The notes: a model not told the origin generated them from the letters alone. Shown: positions 35,278 through 44,591, numbered from the stretch's first letter. The stretch: 64,000 nt of DNA from Aeromicrobium sp. PE09-221 (GCF_002174305.1 NZ_MIJB01000010.1:1-64000); one strand, 5' to 3'. Numbers and translations are program-made.

Positions 35278-36774
35278 ATGTCCGATCAGACCTGGGAGAT
35301 CATCGCCCTGGGCATCTACTTCGCCCTGATGCTCGCCATCGGTTTCTACGCCTACCGGCGGACCAGCGATCACGAGGACTACATGCTGGCCGGGCGCAAC
35401 CTGCCTCCTTGGGCAGCAGCGCTCAGCGCCGGCGCCTCGGACATGTCCGGATGGCTCATGATGGGCCTTCCCGGGGCGATCTACGTCGCCGGCCTCATCG
35501 AGGCGTGGATCGCCATCGGGCTCACCATCGGCGCCTATCTCAACTGGCTGATCGTCGCGCCGCGACTGCGGGCCTACACCGAGGTCTCCCGGAACTCGAT
35601 CACCATCCCGAGCTTCCTGGAGAACCGGCTGCGTGACACCACGCGGCTCCTGCGCATCGCCGCCGGGCTCGTGATCCTGGTGTTCTTCACCTTCTACGTC
35701 TCCTCGGGCATGGTCGCCGGAGGGGTGTTCTTCGAGAGCTCGTTCGGCTCGACCTATCTGCTCGGCATGGCCCTCGTCGCAGGGGTCACGCTGATCTACA
35801 CCCTGTTCGGCGGATTCCTCGGTGCCTCGCTCACCGATGTGGTCCAAGGGCTGATGATGATGGTGGCCCTTCTCATCGTCCCCGTCATGGCGATCATCGC
35901 GGTCGGCGGACCGGGTGAGGCGTGGTCGATGGTGCGCGAACTGGAACCCGGCCACCTGTCCTTCGTCGGGGGCGGTGCGTTGACGGGTGCCGCGGTCGTG
36001 AGCATCATCTCGGCTCTCGGCTGGGGCCTCGGATACTTCGGTCAGCCGCACATCATCGTGCGCTTCATGGCACTGCCGAATCCCTCCGGCGCGCGAAGCG
36101 CCCGCCGGATCGGCATCACGTGGATGATCCTGTCCCTCCTCGGGGCGGTGACCGGCGGTCTCGTGGGCGTCGCCTACTTCGCGCAGTCCGATGTGGACCT
36201 CGGCGATCCCGAGACGGTCATGCTGACCATGTCACAGATCCTGCTGCACCCGGTCGTCGCCGGATTCGTCCTGGCCGCGGTACTGGCAGCCGTGATGAGC
36301 ACAGTCTCCAGTCAGCTGCTGGTGTGCTCCTCGGCCCTGGTCGAGGACCTGTACAAGGTCGTGGCCAAGCGGCCGCCGGCTCCGGCCGCCCTCGTGCTCC
36401 TCGGCCGGAGCGGGGTCCTCGTCGTCGCGGTGCTCGCCGCCTTCCTCGCCCTGGACCCGAATGGCACGATCCTCGAGCTGGTCTCCTTCGCCTGGGCCGG
36501 CTTCGGTGCCTCCTTCGGCCCCATCATCCTGCTGAGCCTCTTCTGGCGACGGCTCACCAACTGGGGCGCTCTCGCAGGCCTCATTGCCGGGGCGGTGACC
36601 GTCTTCGCCTGGAATGCCTGGGGCACGGAGCTGTACGAGATCATCCCCGGCTTCATCGCCAATGTCGTGGTCGCGGTGATCGTGAGCCTGGCCACCTACC
36701 AGCGCGATGAGGAGATCGAGGAGGAGTTCGATCGCGCGGCCGGTCTCGCCAAGGTGCGCGCCGACACCGCCTGA
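35278..36774 (+). CDS. putP: Sodium/proline symporter PutP
   Basis: 498 residues of the solute:sodium symporter family with about 13 transmembrane helices. Signatures are DYMLAGRNLPPWAAALSAGA, SDMSGWLMMGLPGAIYVAGL and GWGLGYFGQPHIIVRFMALP, the last typical of PutP rather than other symporters. It imports proline with sodium for nutrition or osmoprotection. The ATG has GAAAGG upstream. No proline catabolic genes are next to it, but an ornithine aminotransferase lies further on. Confidence 0.93.
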   Translation: MSDQTWEIIALGIYFALMLAIGFYAYRRTSDHEDYMLAGRNLPPWAAALSAGASDMSGWLMMGLPGAIYVAGLIEAWIAIGLTIGAYLNWLIVAPRLRAYTEVSRNSITIPSFLENRLRDTTRLLRIAAGLVILVFFTFYVSSGMVAGGVFFESSFGSTYLLGMALVAGVTLIYTLFGGFLGASLTDVVQGLMMMVALLIVPVMAIIAVGGPGEAWSMVRELEPGHLSFVGGGALTGAAVVSIISALGWGLGYFGQPHIIVRFMALPNPSGARSARRIGITWMILSLLGAVTGGLVGVAYFAQSDVDLGDPETVMLTMSQILLHPVVAGFVLAAVLAAVMSTVSSQLLVCSSALVEDLYKVVAKRPPAPAALVLLGRSGVLVVAVLAAFLALDPNGTILELVSFAWAGFGASFGPIILLSLFWRRLTNWGALAGLIAGAVTVFAWNAWGTELYEIIPGFIANVVVAVIVSLATYQRDEEIEEEFDRAAGLAKVRADTA

Positions 36775-36780
36775 ACTACC

Positions 36781-37149
36781 TCAGCGACCGCGGAAGCGGT
36801 CGAGCTTGCGGCGCTCCTTCTTGGTCGGGCGTCCGGTCCCCGGGTCGCGGCGGGGCATCGCCAGTCGCCATTCGCGGGGCTCCGGCGCCGGCGAGTGGTC
36901 CTCGTAGCACTCGCGCGCGGGGGTGGCACCCACGCGCTTCGTCAGCAACCGCGTGACCACCACCACGCGTTCACCTGATGGTGCCGTCGCCTCCACCCGG
37001 TCACCGACCGCGACCGGCTGAGCCGGCTTGGCCCGCTTGCCGTTGACGTGGACCTTGCCGCCCTTGCAGGCCGTGGCCGCGGCCGAGCGGCTCGGGAACA
37101 GTCGCACGGCCCAGACCCACACGTCGGTGCGTACGGTGCTGGGATCCAT
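36781..37149 (-). CDS. S4-domain RNA-binding protein, Hsp15-like
   Basis: About 122 residues: an S4 domain near the N-terminus (TDVWVWAVRLFPSRSAAATA, GGKVHVNGKRAKPAQPVAVG) followed by a basic tail (GRPTKKERRKLDRFRGR), as in the ribosome-associated heat-shock protein Hsp15, which binds 50S subunits carrying stalled nascent chains. The start at 37149 (MDPSTVRTDVW) is preferred as it fits the domain; the frame extends 23 codons upstream over the neighbour's start region. It is divergent from another small S4 protein, 28 bp away. Confidence 0.85.
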   Translation of the reverse strand: MDPSTVRTDVWVWAVRLFPSRSAAATACKGGKVHVNGKRAKPAQPVAVGDRVEATAPSGERVVVVTRLLTKRVGATPARECYEDHSPAPEPREWRLAMPRRDPGTGRPTKKERRKLDRFRGR

Positions 37150-37177
37150 GGGCCGAGGATAGGGCACAGTAGAAGCC

Positions 37178-37411
37178 ATGGCCGAGAGCGAAGACATCCC
37201 GATCACGTCCGACGTCATCCGGCTGGGTCAGCTGCTGAAGTTCGCGGGCGTCGCCGAGTCCGGCTCGCATGCGGCGGCGATCATCGCCGATGGGGAGGTG
37301 CGGGTCAACGGTGAGCCGGAGACCCGCCGCGGCCGGCAGCTGATCCCCGGCGATGTGGTCGCGATCGGCACGCCCGCAGGCACGCACGAGCTGCGGGTGG
37401 TCGCAGAGTGA
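37178..37411 (+). CDS. Small S4-domain RNA-binding protein
   Basis: 77 residues that are essentially one S4 domain: DVIRLGQLLKFAGVAESGSH, AAIIADGEVRVNGEPETRRG, then RGRQLIPGDVV. This is the YaaA/YbcJ type of stand-alone S4 protein. Probable RNA or ribosome binder; exact target unknown. It is divergent from the Hsp15-like gene with only 28 bp between start codons, so they may share a promoter region. Confidence 0.88.
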   Translation: MAESEDIPITSDVIRLGQLLKFAGVAESGSHAAAIIADGEVRVNGEPETRRGRQLIPGDVVAIGTPAGTHELRVVAE

Positions 37412-37510
37412 CGACGGTCGCTCGCCGGAGTGGACGTTCAACTTCATGGTCCACCGATGGGGTCGACCAGCTACCTCCGCCGCGACGGAAGGGTTGACGA
37501 CGTACCGCCT

Positions 37511-37933
37511 TCAGGTGAGGCGCCCGCGCCAGGACTCGGCATCGGGGACGACGAAGGCGGCGGCATCGCCCATGCCCTGCGCGTCCCAGGTCACCACCAG
37601 CAACGGCCGGGACGCCGCCCGGCCCATGAAGCTCGTGTCCACCGAGACCGAGGTGATCTCGGCGCGCGGTACCCGTACCTCGCGCTGAGGAGCGATCTGC
37701 ACGAAGATCAGGCCGTCATCGCTCAGGCCGAGTGTGCCGGGCCCCGGACGCTGGTGTCGTCGCTCCGAGGCGAGACCGAACAGCGTCGCGGCGGTCGACT
37801 CAGTCACACCGGCGGCGGCGAGCGCCCGCCGATGCCTCCGGCGCATCCGCGTCACGCGCAGTGCGCCGCCTATCATCAGCGCCACGACCACCAGCCCGAG
37901 TGTGGCGAGCACGTATAGCACGACGTCCAGCAT
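37511..37933 (-). CDS. Membrane-anchored protein of unknown function
   Basis: About 140 residues: one N-terminal transmembrane helix (about 1-22), a basic stop-transfer RMRRRHRRAL, and a cytoplasmic domain with VRVPRAEITSVSVDTSFMGR that resembles PH-like beta-rich folds. ATG 37933 has GGCAGGAT upstream; ATG 37951 is the alternative. Divergent from the pseudouridine synthase gene. Confidence 0.7.
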   Translation of the reverse strand: MLDVVLYVLATLGLVVVALMIGGALRVTRMRRRHRRALAAAGVTESTAATLFGLASERRHQRPGPGTLGLSDDGLIFVQIAPQREVRVPRAEITSVSVDTSFMGRAASRPLLVVTWDAQGMGDAAAFVVPDAESWRGRLT

Positions 37934-37979
37934 GGTCACATCCTGCCGCATCCCTCAGGGCAGCCCGTACGATGCCGGG

Positions 37980-38903
37980 GTGCCACCTCGTTCCCCATTG
38001 CCGCCGCGACACGGTTTGGACGCCGCCTGGCTCCGCACACCTGATCGTGATCGCACCGCGCCTGCGCCGTGGACGACGATGGGGGACTGGCTGAGGAGCC
38101 GCCTCCCGGACCATGTAGATGCCGTGGGCATGCTCCGCGACCAGCGTTTCGTCTATGACAGCGGCCGGCCCGTGGTCGGCGGCGATCCCTATCTGCCGCA
38201 TACCTTCGTATGGTTCCATCGCGACCTGCGTGAGGAGACGCCGGTGCCGGGCGCTCTGCCGATCCTGTACCACGACCAGCGGATCGTGGTGGTCGACAAA
38301 CCGCCCTTCCTGGCGACGATCCCTCGAGGTCGGCACATCCGTCAGAGCGTCGTGGTGAGGCTACGAGCCTCACTCGGGCTGCCGGAGCTGACACCCGCGC
38401 ATCGCCTGGACCGCATCACCTCCGGTGTGCTGGTGCTCGTCACGGAACGACGGTGGCGGGGCGCCTACCAGTCGCTATTCCAGCAACGTCGCGTCGAGAA
38501 GGTATATCGCGCACTCGCCCCCGTGGACGATACGCTCACCCTGCCTCGGACGGTCCGCAACCACATCCACAAGGTCCGAGGCGAGTGGCGGGCGAAGGTC
38601 GTCGGCGGCGCACCGGTCAATGCGGAGACCGATATCGAACTGGAGGCGCGACACGGTGGGCACGGCGTCTACCGGCTCGTCCCGCGCACCGGACGTACAC
38701 ACCAGCTGCGATTGCATCTCGCCGGACTCGGCGTGCCCATCGTCGACGACCCGCTGTATCCCGAGATCACCCGCACTGACCCCGATGACTTCACCCGCCC
38801 CCTGCAGCTGCTCGCCAGCGAGCTGCGCTTCGCGGACCCCGTCGACGGCGTCCCGCGCTGCTTCGCCAGCGCTCGGCGACTGCCGTTGCCGCCCGAACAG
38901 TAG
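37980..38903 (+). CDS. RluA-family pseudouridine synthase
   Basis: About 307 residues. The catalytic block AHRLDRITSGVLVLV carries the Asp nucleophile, GRTHQLRLHLAGLGVPIVDD and HDQRIVVVDKPPFLATIP complete the family pattern. It converts uridines to pseudouridine in rRNA or tRNA; which positions cannot be told. There is no clear S4 domain. The start is probably GTG 37980; the frame remains open upstream but would overlap the divergent gene. Confidence 0.9.
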   Translation: MPPRSPLPPRHGLDAAWLRTPDRDRTAPAPWTTMGDWLRSRLPDHVDAVGMLRDQRFVYDSGRPVVGGDPYLPHTFVWFHRDLREETPVPGALPILYHDQRIVVVDKPPFLATIPRGRHIRQSVVVRLRASLGLPELTPAHRLDRITSGVLVLVTERRWRGAYQSLFQQRRVEKVYRALAPVDDTLTLPRTVRNHIHKVRGEWRAKVVGGAPVNAETDIELEARHGGHGVYRLVPRTGRTHQLRLHLAGLGVPIVDDPLYPEITRTDPDDFTRPLQLLASELRFADPVDGVPRCFASARRLPLPPEQ

Positions 38904-39019
38904 AGCTTCGCGCGCGGATCTGAGAGAGTTTCTCGCGCGATGTCGATCCTGGGCCGCGCCGTTCGACGTCTGGATAGAGGGCGCTGGGAGGCAGCGCCCC
39001 GGATGAAGGGTTGGACCCG

Positions 39020-39442
39020 ATGAAGTACATGCTGATCATGCGTTCGAGCGATGAGGCGATTGCCGCGTCCGACGAGATGGACTTCGAAGAGATCATCAAT
39101 CAGATGGGGCGCTACAACGAGGAGATGATGAACGCCGGAGTCCTCGTCGCAGGTGAGGGCCTCACCGATGCGAGCGAGGGCTTCGTGGTCGACTTCTCCG
39201 CCGAGGCCCCGATCGTCTCCGACGGCCCTTATGGCGAGACCCACGAGTTGTTCAACGGGTTCTGGATCCTGCAGGTCGCCAGCCGTGAGGAGGCGGTCGA
39301 ATGGGCTACGCGGGCACCCCTCGGCGCGGGTGTGAAGCTGGAGGTACGCCGAGTCACCGACGAGACCGATTTTGCCGACTACGCCGATAACGAGTACGTC
39401 CAGAAGGAGGAGGGCTGGCGCGAGCAGCTCGGCACGCAGTGA
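39020..39442 (+). CDS. DGPF/YCII-family protein
   Basis: 140 residues of the YCII-related DGPF type: MKYMLIMRSSDEAIA, IVSDGPYGETHELFNGFWIL (the DGPF-like motif appears as DGPY) and a central EEMMNAGVLVAGEGL. Such proteins are the constant partners of ECF42 sigma factors. The following sigma gene overlaps by four bases (GTGA). Start ATG 39020; a TTG at 39011 is also in frame. Enzymatic role unknown. Confidence 0.9.
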   Translation: MKYMLIMRSSDEAIAASDEMDFEEIINQMGRYNEEMMNAGVLVAGEGLTDASEGFVVDFSAEAPIVSDGPYGETHELFNGFWILQVASREEAVEWATRAPLGAGVKLEVRRVTDETDFADYADNEYVQKEEGWREQLGTQ

Positions 39443-40698
39443 GCGATCAGCAGGCCGGCGGCGGGAGCGACGACCTCCGCCGCGCCCTCGACGCGATCTG
39501 GCGCATCGAGGGCGCCCAGGTCGTCGCCACCCTCGCCCGGATGGTGGGCGATGTCGGCCTGGCCGAGGACCTTGCGCAGGATGCGCTCACCGAGGCGCTC
39601 GCGCAGTGGCCGGCGGGTGGCGTTCCGCGGAATCCGGGGGCCTGGCTCACCGCGGTCGCCAAGCGCCGCGCGATCGACGGGTGGCGGCGGCGCGAACGGC
39701 TGGACGAACGTTACCGCGATATCGGCCGCGATCTGAGCGAGACGGTGGAGCACGACTGGAAGCCCATCCGCGATGACGTGCTCAAGCTCGTCTTCGCCGC
39801 CTGCCACCCGGTGTTGAGCCGGGACGCCCGGGTCGTGCTGACTTTGCGCGTCGTAGCCGGCTTGTCGAGCGAGGAGATCGCCCGGCTGTTGCTCGTACCG
39901 GTCTCGACGGTCCAGCAGCGCGTGGTCCGGGCCAAGCGTTCGCTCGCCGCGGCGCGGGTGCCCTTCGAGATCCCGGATCCGGGGGAGTGGCCCGAACGGC
40001 TGAGCGCGGTGACGTCGGTGGTGTATCTGATGTTCACCGAGGGCTACGCGGCGAGCTCCGGTGAGAAATGGGTTCGTCGCGATATCGCCGGTGAGGCGCT
40101 GCGGCTCGGACGGATCCTCGTCTCGCTGGTGCCGCGCGAGCCCGAGGTCCAGGCCCTGGTCGCGTTGATGGAACTGCAGACATCGCGGTTTGCTGCCCGC
40201 CGCGGAGCCGACGGCACACCGGTGCTCCTGGAGGATCAGGATCGGACCCGCTGGAATCGGGGTCATATCGACCGGGGTCTACGCGCCCTGGCGCACTCCG
40301 ACGCTCTCGGCCGGGGCCGGGGCCCGTACGCGCTGCAGGCGGCTATCGCGGCCTGCCATGCGCGCGCATCGAGCACCGACACGACTGACTGGCACGAAAT
40401 CGTCGCGCTCTACGAGGCGCTGGAGCAGCTGACGGGCAATCCGGTGGTGACGGTGAACCGCGCCGTCGCCGTGGCGATGGCGAGTGGCCCTCTCGTGGGC
40501 CTGCGGCTCCTCGACGAGGCGGATCTCACGGTTCTGCGGTCCTCCTATCTGGTGCCGAGCGTGCGCGGCGAGCTGTTGCTGCGAGCGGGTCGCAGAGACG
40601 AGGCCGGCGCGGAACTGCGTCGGGCCGTCGAGCTGCTGCCAGACGGGCCCCAACGCCGCGTGATCGAGGCCAAGATCGCCGCACTGGACCCCTCGTGA
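39439..40698 (+). CDS. ECF42-type sigma factor
   Basis: 419 residues: sigma region 2 (LAEDLAQDALTEALAQW), region 4 (LRVVAGLSSEEIARLLLVPV, STVQQRVVRAKRSL) and a long C-terminal extension with TPR-like repeats (ALVALMELQTSRFAARRGAD, ALQAAIAACHARAS, LTGNPVVTVNRAVAVAMASG). This architecture defines ECF42. Its gene is translationally coupled to the DGPF gene, matching the family's known context; the C-terminal extension, not an anti-sigma factor, is thought to control it. A family C repeat follows the gene. Confidence 0.93.
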   Translation: MSDQQAGGGSDDLRRALDAIWRIEGAQVVATLARMVGDVGLAEDLAQDALTEALAQWPAGGVPRNPGAWLTAVAKRRAIDGWRRRERLDERYRDIGRDLSETVEHDWKPIRDDVLKLVFAACHPVLSRDARVVLTLRVVAGLSSEEIARLLLVPVSTVQQRVVRAKRSLAAARVPFEIPDPGEWPERLSAVTSVVYLMFTEGYAASSGEKWVRRDIAGEALRLGRILVSLVPREPEVQALVALMELQTSRFAARRGADGTPVLLEDQDRTRWNRGHIDRGLRALAHSDALGRGRGPYALQAAIAACHARASSTDTTDWHEIVALYEALEQLTGNPVVTVNRAVAVAMASGPLVGLRLLDEADLTVLRSSYLVPSVRGELLLRAGRRDEAGAELRRAVELLPDGPQRRVIEAKIAALDPS

Positions 40699-40715
40699 CG
40701 CTCCCGCGTCCCAAG

Positions 40716-40841
40716 GCGGTGACCTACGCACGTTTCGACGGCGTGAGCGGTGGGTTATGCACCTTTCGACGCGCTCGAGGCGTGCTCTGCTCACCGCTCT
40801 TTGGGTTGAGGTCGCGACGACGGGTGCATAACTCACCGCTC
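40716..40841. repeat. Family C palindromic repeat, copy 1
   Basis: GAGCGGTGGGTTATGCACC (40745) and GGTGCATAACTCACCGCTC (40823) are nearly perfect 19-bp arms, with a long GC-rich interior. A direct, diverged copy of the left arm (GCGGTGACCTACGCACG) precedes it at 40716. Related elements are at 59287 and 60726. It fills the gap between the ECF42 gene and the next methyltransferase. Confidence 0.7.
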
Positions 40842-40876
40842 CCGGCCTGAGCCGGGGGCAGTGCCAGACTGGTGAC

Positions 40877-41503
40877 ATGAGCGACGAGGTGCGGGACTTC
40901 TGGGACCAGCGGTACGGCGAGCGGGAGCAGTCCTGGTCGGGGCGCCCGAATGCCGCCCTCGTCGACGTGGTCGAGGACATGCCACCGGGGCGGGCCCTCG
41001 ATCTCGGGGCTGGCGAAGGTGGCGACGCGATCTGGCTGGCGCGACAGGGCTGGCAGGTCACCGCTGTGGACATCTCCCAGGTCGCCCTGGACCGCGCAGC
41101 GCGGGCTGCCGACGATGCGGGGATCGATACCGACCGCATCGACTGGGTCAGCGCCGATCTCGCTGTCTGGAAGCCTGCTGGACAAGTCGACCTGATCGCG
41201 GCCTGCTTCTTCCAGTCCCCGGTTGAGCTCCCTCGTGATGAGGTGCTGCGCCAGCTCACCGGCAGCATTGCACCGGGTGGACATCTTCTCGTGGTGTCCC
41301 ATGCCTCGCCGCCGCCCTGGGCTAGGGACCATGACTGGCACGGCCCGGCTCTGCGCCGTGCGGAGGAGGAGGTCACCGCACTCGACCTGCCGTCCCGGGA
41401 CTGGGAGGTCCTGGTCGCGGAGAACCGTCCGCGCGCCGTCACCGGTCCGGACGGGCAGGAGGCGACGATCGACGATGCCGTGGTCCTGTTCGGGCGTCGC
41501 TGA
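40877..41503 (+). CDS. Class I SAM-dependent methyltransferase
   Basis: 208 residues: ALDLGAGEGGDAIWLARQGW is SAM motif I, VTAVDISQVAL motif II; the N-terminal FWDQRYGEREQSWSGRPNAA is typical of TehB/thiopurine-type small-molecule methyltransferases. Substrate unknown. It stands 52 bp upstream of a thiamine-binding protein gene and may be co-transcribed with it. Confidence 0.88.
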   Translation: MSDEVRDFWDQRYGEREQSWSGRPNAALVDVVEDMPPGRALDLGAGEGGDAIWLARQGWQVTAVDISQVALDRAARAADDAGIDTDRIDWVSADLAVWKPAGQVDLIAACFFQSPVELPRDEVLRQLTGSIAPGGHLLVVSHASPPPWARDHDWHGPALRRAEEEVTALDLPSRDWEVLVAENRPRAVTGPDGQEATIDDAVVLFGRR

Positions 41504-41554
41504 GCGCATCCGACCCGGTAGGACCCGGCTGGACCGGCGTGCTTCGATGGAGAC

Positions 41555-41866
41555 ATGCTCGTCGCCTTCAGCATCTCTCCCATGACCCCGGACGATTCCG
41601 GCAGCGTCTCGGTGGCCGTCGCGGAGGCGGTTCGCATCGTCCGCGCCTCAGGTCTCCCACACGAGACCAACGCGATGTTCACCAATCTCGAGGGGGACTG
41701 GGACGAGGTGATGGCCGTCGTCAAGTCCTGTGTCGACGCCCTCACCGAGAAGCACCCACGGGTGAGCCTGGTCCTGAAGGCCGATATCCGGCCCGGGCAC
41801 GACGGTCAGCTGACGGCCAAGGTCGAGCGGATCGAGCAGCAGCTGACGGGGCACGCGGATGACTGA
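41555..41866 (+). CDS. Thiamine-binding protein, MTH1187/YkoF type
   Basis: 103 residues: LVAFSISPMTPDDSGSVSVA and LPHETNAMFTNLEGDWDEVM match the MTH1187 family of small thiamine-binding proteins of ferredoxin-like fold. It may bind or deliver thiamine. It overlaps the next gene by 8 bases, so the two are co-translated. Confidence 0.85.
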   Translation: MLVAFSISPMTPDDSGSVSVAVAEAVRIVRASGLPHETNAMFTNLEGDWDEVMAVVKSCVDALTEKHPRVSLVLKADIRPGHDGQLTAKVERIEQQLTGHADD

Positions 41867-42626
41867 CGACGCGCGGCTGGCGGCCTCGCTCGTCAGCGAG
41901 GCGGCGGGTCTCGCCGCCCGCATGCGTTCGGAGAGTGATCTGCGCATCATGCAGAAGACCTCGATCTCGGACATCGTCACCTCCGCCGACACAGCGGCCG
42001 AACGTCATATGGTGGAGACTCTGGCCGGCGCACGCCCCGAGGACGGGATCCTGGGGGAGGAGGGTGCGGCCGCTGAGGGCACGAGCGGGCGCCGGTGGAT
42101 CATCGACCCGGTCGATGGCACCTATAACTTCGCCTCCGGCTCAGACTACTGGTGCTCGGCCATCGCCCTCGTCGACGGCGACGAGCTCGTGCTCGGGGCG
42201 GTGGCGCACGCGTCGACCGGAGATGTCTACGTCGGCGGCCCGAAACGCCCCACCACCGTGAACGGGCTGCCCGCCGGCCCGATTCCCGATCTCCCGCTCG
42301 CGGGCATCAGCGCCGCCACCTATCTGCATCCTCCGCGGCTGCGCGAACCGGAGATCGCGGACGCCTTCATGCGCGCCGCGTCCCTACCGGCCACCCTGCG
42401 CATGCTGGGATCGGGTTCGATGGACCTCGTCGGCGTCGCCACCGGCCTGCTCGGCTGCTGGTTTCAGCACAGCGTCCCGACCTGGGACTGGCTGCCCGGA
42501 GCGGCACTGGTCGCCGGGGTCGGTGGAGCGACCCGACAGTTCGATGTGGGACCGGTCACATGGTCCGTCGCGGGACCTCCTACGGCCGTCGATGAGGTCG
42601 TGGCAGCGCTCGACTCCCAGGCCTGA
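41859..42626 (+). CDS. Inositol monophosphatase-family phosphatase
   Basis: 255 residues: DIVTSADTAAERHM, GEEGAAAEG, IIDPVDGTYNF and WDWLPGAALVAG supply the metal-binding Glu/Asp set of the lithium-sensitive phosphatase superfamily. Substrate could be inositol phosphate, histidinol phosphate or another sugar phosphate; sequence alone does not decide. It overlaps the thiamine-binding gene upstream. Confidence 0.9.
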   Translation: MTDDARLAASLVSEAAGLAARMRSESDLRIMQKTSISDIVTSADTAAERHMVETLAGARPEDGILGEEGAAAEGTSGRRWIIDPVDGTYNFASGSDYWCSAIALVDGDELVLGAVAHASTGDVYVGGPKRPTTVNGLPAGPIPDLPLAGISAATYLHPPRLREPEIADAFMRAASLPATLRMLGSGSMDLVGVATGLLGCWFQHSVPTWDWLPGAALVAGVGGATRQFDVGPVTWSVAGPPTAVDEVVAALDSQA

Positions 42627-42761
42627 GTACTCTCCGTCACATCCGGCCGTCTGGCGACCCCGGGGGTCGGGTAGTGTGCCCACCAAGTAGAACGCCGATC
42701 ACAGTCGAGACTGGAGCGACTGGGGCGGTGGGTGTTCGTACGAGAGGACAGAGACAAGCCG

Positions 42762-44591
42762 ATGGTCGATGTGGACAAGGTCCTGGACGAAGCCGGTCTG
42801 ACGAACCCGCACGTGCGCGAGTACGTGAAGGAGTGGGCGGCGGTCACGACGCCCGATCGGATCGAGGTCGTCAGCGCCGCCGATGATGCGCGGCTGGTCG
42901 CCGAAGCCCTGGAATCGGGCGAGTTCAAGCCGGCGGGAGAGGGTCTGTACTACTCGCAGTCCTATTACAAGGACACAGCGCGCTCCGAGGAGCGCACGAT
43001 CGTCGCGACGAACGATCCGGCGGACAAGGGCATCTACAACAACTGGCGTCCGGCGAGCGAGATGAAGCCCAAGCTCATCGAGCTGATGACCGGTGCCTCA
43101 GCGGGCAAGACGATGTACGTGATCCCGTACCTCATGTCGCCCAAGGGCTCCCCGCTGGCGAAGTTCGCCGCGGGCGTCGAGCTGACCGACAACCGGTCGG
43201 TCGTCATGCAGATGATCCGCATGGCCCGCGTGGGAGCGGAGTACATCAACGACCTGGGCGACTCATTCGTGCGGGCCGTGCACGTCACGGGCGACCTGCC
43301 GAACCTCGGCCAGGGCACCCCGGACGACAAGCGCTACTTCGTGACGGTCGCCGACGAGCGCACGATCCTGCACTTCGGCTCGTCCTATGGCGGCAACGCG
43401 CTACTCGGCAAGATCGCCCATGGTCTGCGCCAGGGCTCCTATGACGGCTGGAAGAACGGCTTCCTCGTCGAGCAGTTCATGCTGTTGGGCATCACCGACA
43501 AGGAGACCGGCGAGAAGTACAATATCTGTGGCGGCTTCCCGAGCGCCTCGGGCAAGACGAATCTTGCGATGACGTTGGCCCCCGACGCGCTGGGCGACCG
43601 GTACTACGTCGAGTTCTACGGCGACGACATCGCCTGGCTGTGGATCGGCGAGGACGGCAAGCTCTACGGGATGAACCCGGAGAACGGTGTCTTCGGCGTG
43701 GCCAAGGACACCAACGAGGCGACCAACCCCACGGCGCTGGACTCGATCCGGCCCGGTAGCGGCGCGATCTTCACGAATGTGGCCTACAACGTCAAGACCC
43801 AGGAGGTCTGGTGGGAGGGCAAGACGAAGAACCCTCCGGCCGATCTCGACGGCTGGCACGACTGGAAGGGTGAGGCGATCGCCGATCGCACGCCTGAGCA
43901 GGCTGACGAGCCGTGGGCGCACCCGAACAGCCGCTTCACCACGACGATGGCCAATGTGCCGAATGTCGCCAAGGACTACGAGGACCCGAAGGGCGTCGAG
44001 ATCCACGGCATCATCTTCGGTGGTCGTACACGTGACCGTGAGCCGCTGATCCGCGCGATCGATGATGTCGCCGAGGGCGTCTACGACGGTCTGACATTGG
44101 GCGCCGAGGCCACCTTCGCGGCCGACGGCCTGGACGGTCAGTTGCGCTACGACCCGATGTCGATGCGGCCGTTCATGTCCTACCCGGAGGCCGACTACGC
44201 CGCTCACTGGCTTGAGGTCATCGGCCGGGCCAGCGAGAAGCCGGTCTTCGCCCACGTCAACTGGTTCCAGCGCGATGCCGAGGACGGCCACTTCCTGTGG
44301 CCCGGTTACCGCGAGAACCTGCGGGCGCTGCTGTGGCTCATGCAGTACAAGAACGGCCAGGTCGAGGGCCGTCGTACCGCTGTCGGCGTCCTGCCGACCG
44401 AGGAGGAACTGAACCTCGAAGGCCTGGACCTCCCGCAGGAGGATCTGGACCGCATCCTGACGATCGACGTCGATCGTTGGCGTCAGGAGATGGGCTTCCG
44501 CGAGGAGCACCTCAACCAGTTCGAGGGTCTGCCGGAGGAGATCTGGGAGGCCCATCGCCGGGTCGCCAAGGCGCTCGACGACGAGGCCTGA
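42762..44591 (+). CDS. pckG: Phosphoenolpyruvate carboxykinase (GTP)
   Basis: About 609 residues, full length for the GTP-dependent enzyme, which interconverts oxaloacetate and PEP. FGSSYGGNALLGKIAHGLR, YNICGGFPSASGKTNLAMTL (P-loop) and FYGDDIAWLWIG (metal site) are clear. The P-loop reads PSASGKTN; the family almost always has PSACGKTN with a hyper-reactive Cys, here Ser. ATG 42762 matches the usual N-terminus; GTG 42732 is in frame. A strong terminator follows, and there is no partner gene, so it is monocistronic. Confidence 0.97.
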   Translation: MVDVDKVLDEAGLTNPHVREYVKEWAAVTTPDRIEVVSAADDARLVAEALESGEFKPAGEGLYYSQSYYKDTARSEERTIVATNDPADKGIYNNWRPASEMKPKLIELMTGASAGKTMYVIPYLMSPKGSPLAKFAAGVELTDNRSVVMQMIRMARVGAEYINDLGDSFVRAVHVTGDLPNLGQGTPDDKRYFVTVADERTILHFGSSYGGNALLGKIAHGLRQGSYDGWKNGFLVEQFMLLGITDKETGEKYNICGGFPSASGKTNLAMTLAPDALGDRYYVEFYGDDIAWLWIGEDGKLYGMNPENGVFGVAKDTNEATNPTALDSIRPGSGAIFTNVAYNVKTQEVWWEGKTKNPPADLDGWHDWKGEAIADRTPEQADEPWAHPNSRFTTTMANVPNVAKDYEDPKGVEIHGIIFGGRTRDREPLIRAIDDVAEGVYDGLTLGAEATFAADGLDGQLRYDPMSMRPFMSYPEADYAAHWLEVIGRASEKPVFAHVNWFQRDAEDGHFLWPGYRENLRALLWLMQYKNGQVEGRRTAVGVLPTEEELNLEGLDLPQEDLDRILTIDVDRWRQEMGFREEHLNQFEGLPEEIWEAHRRVAKALDDEA

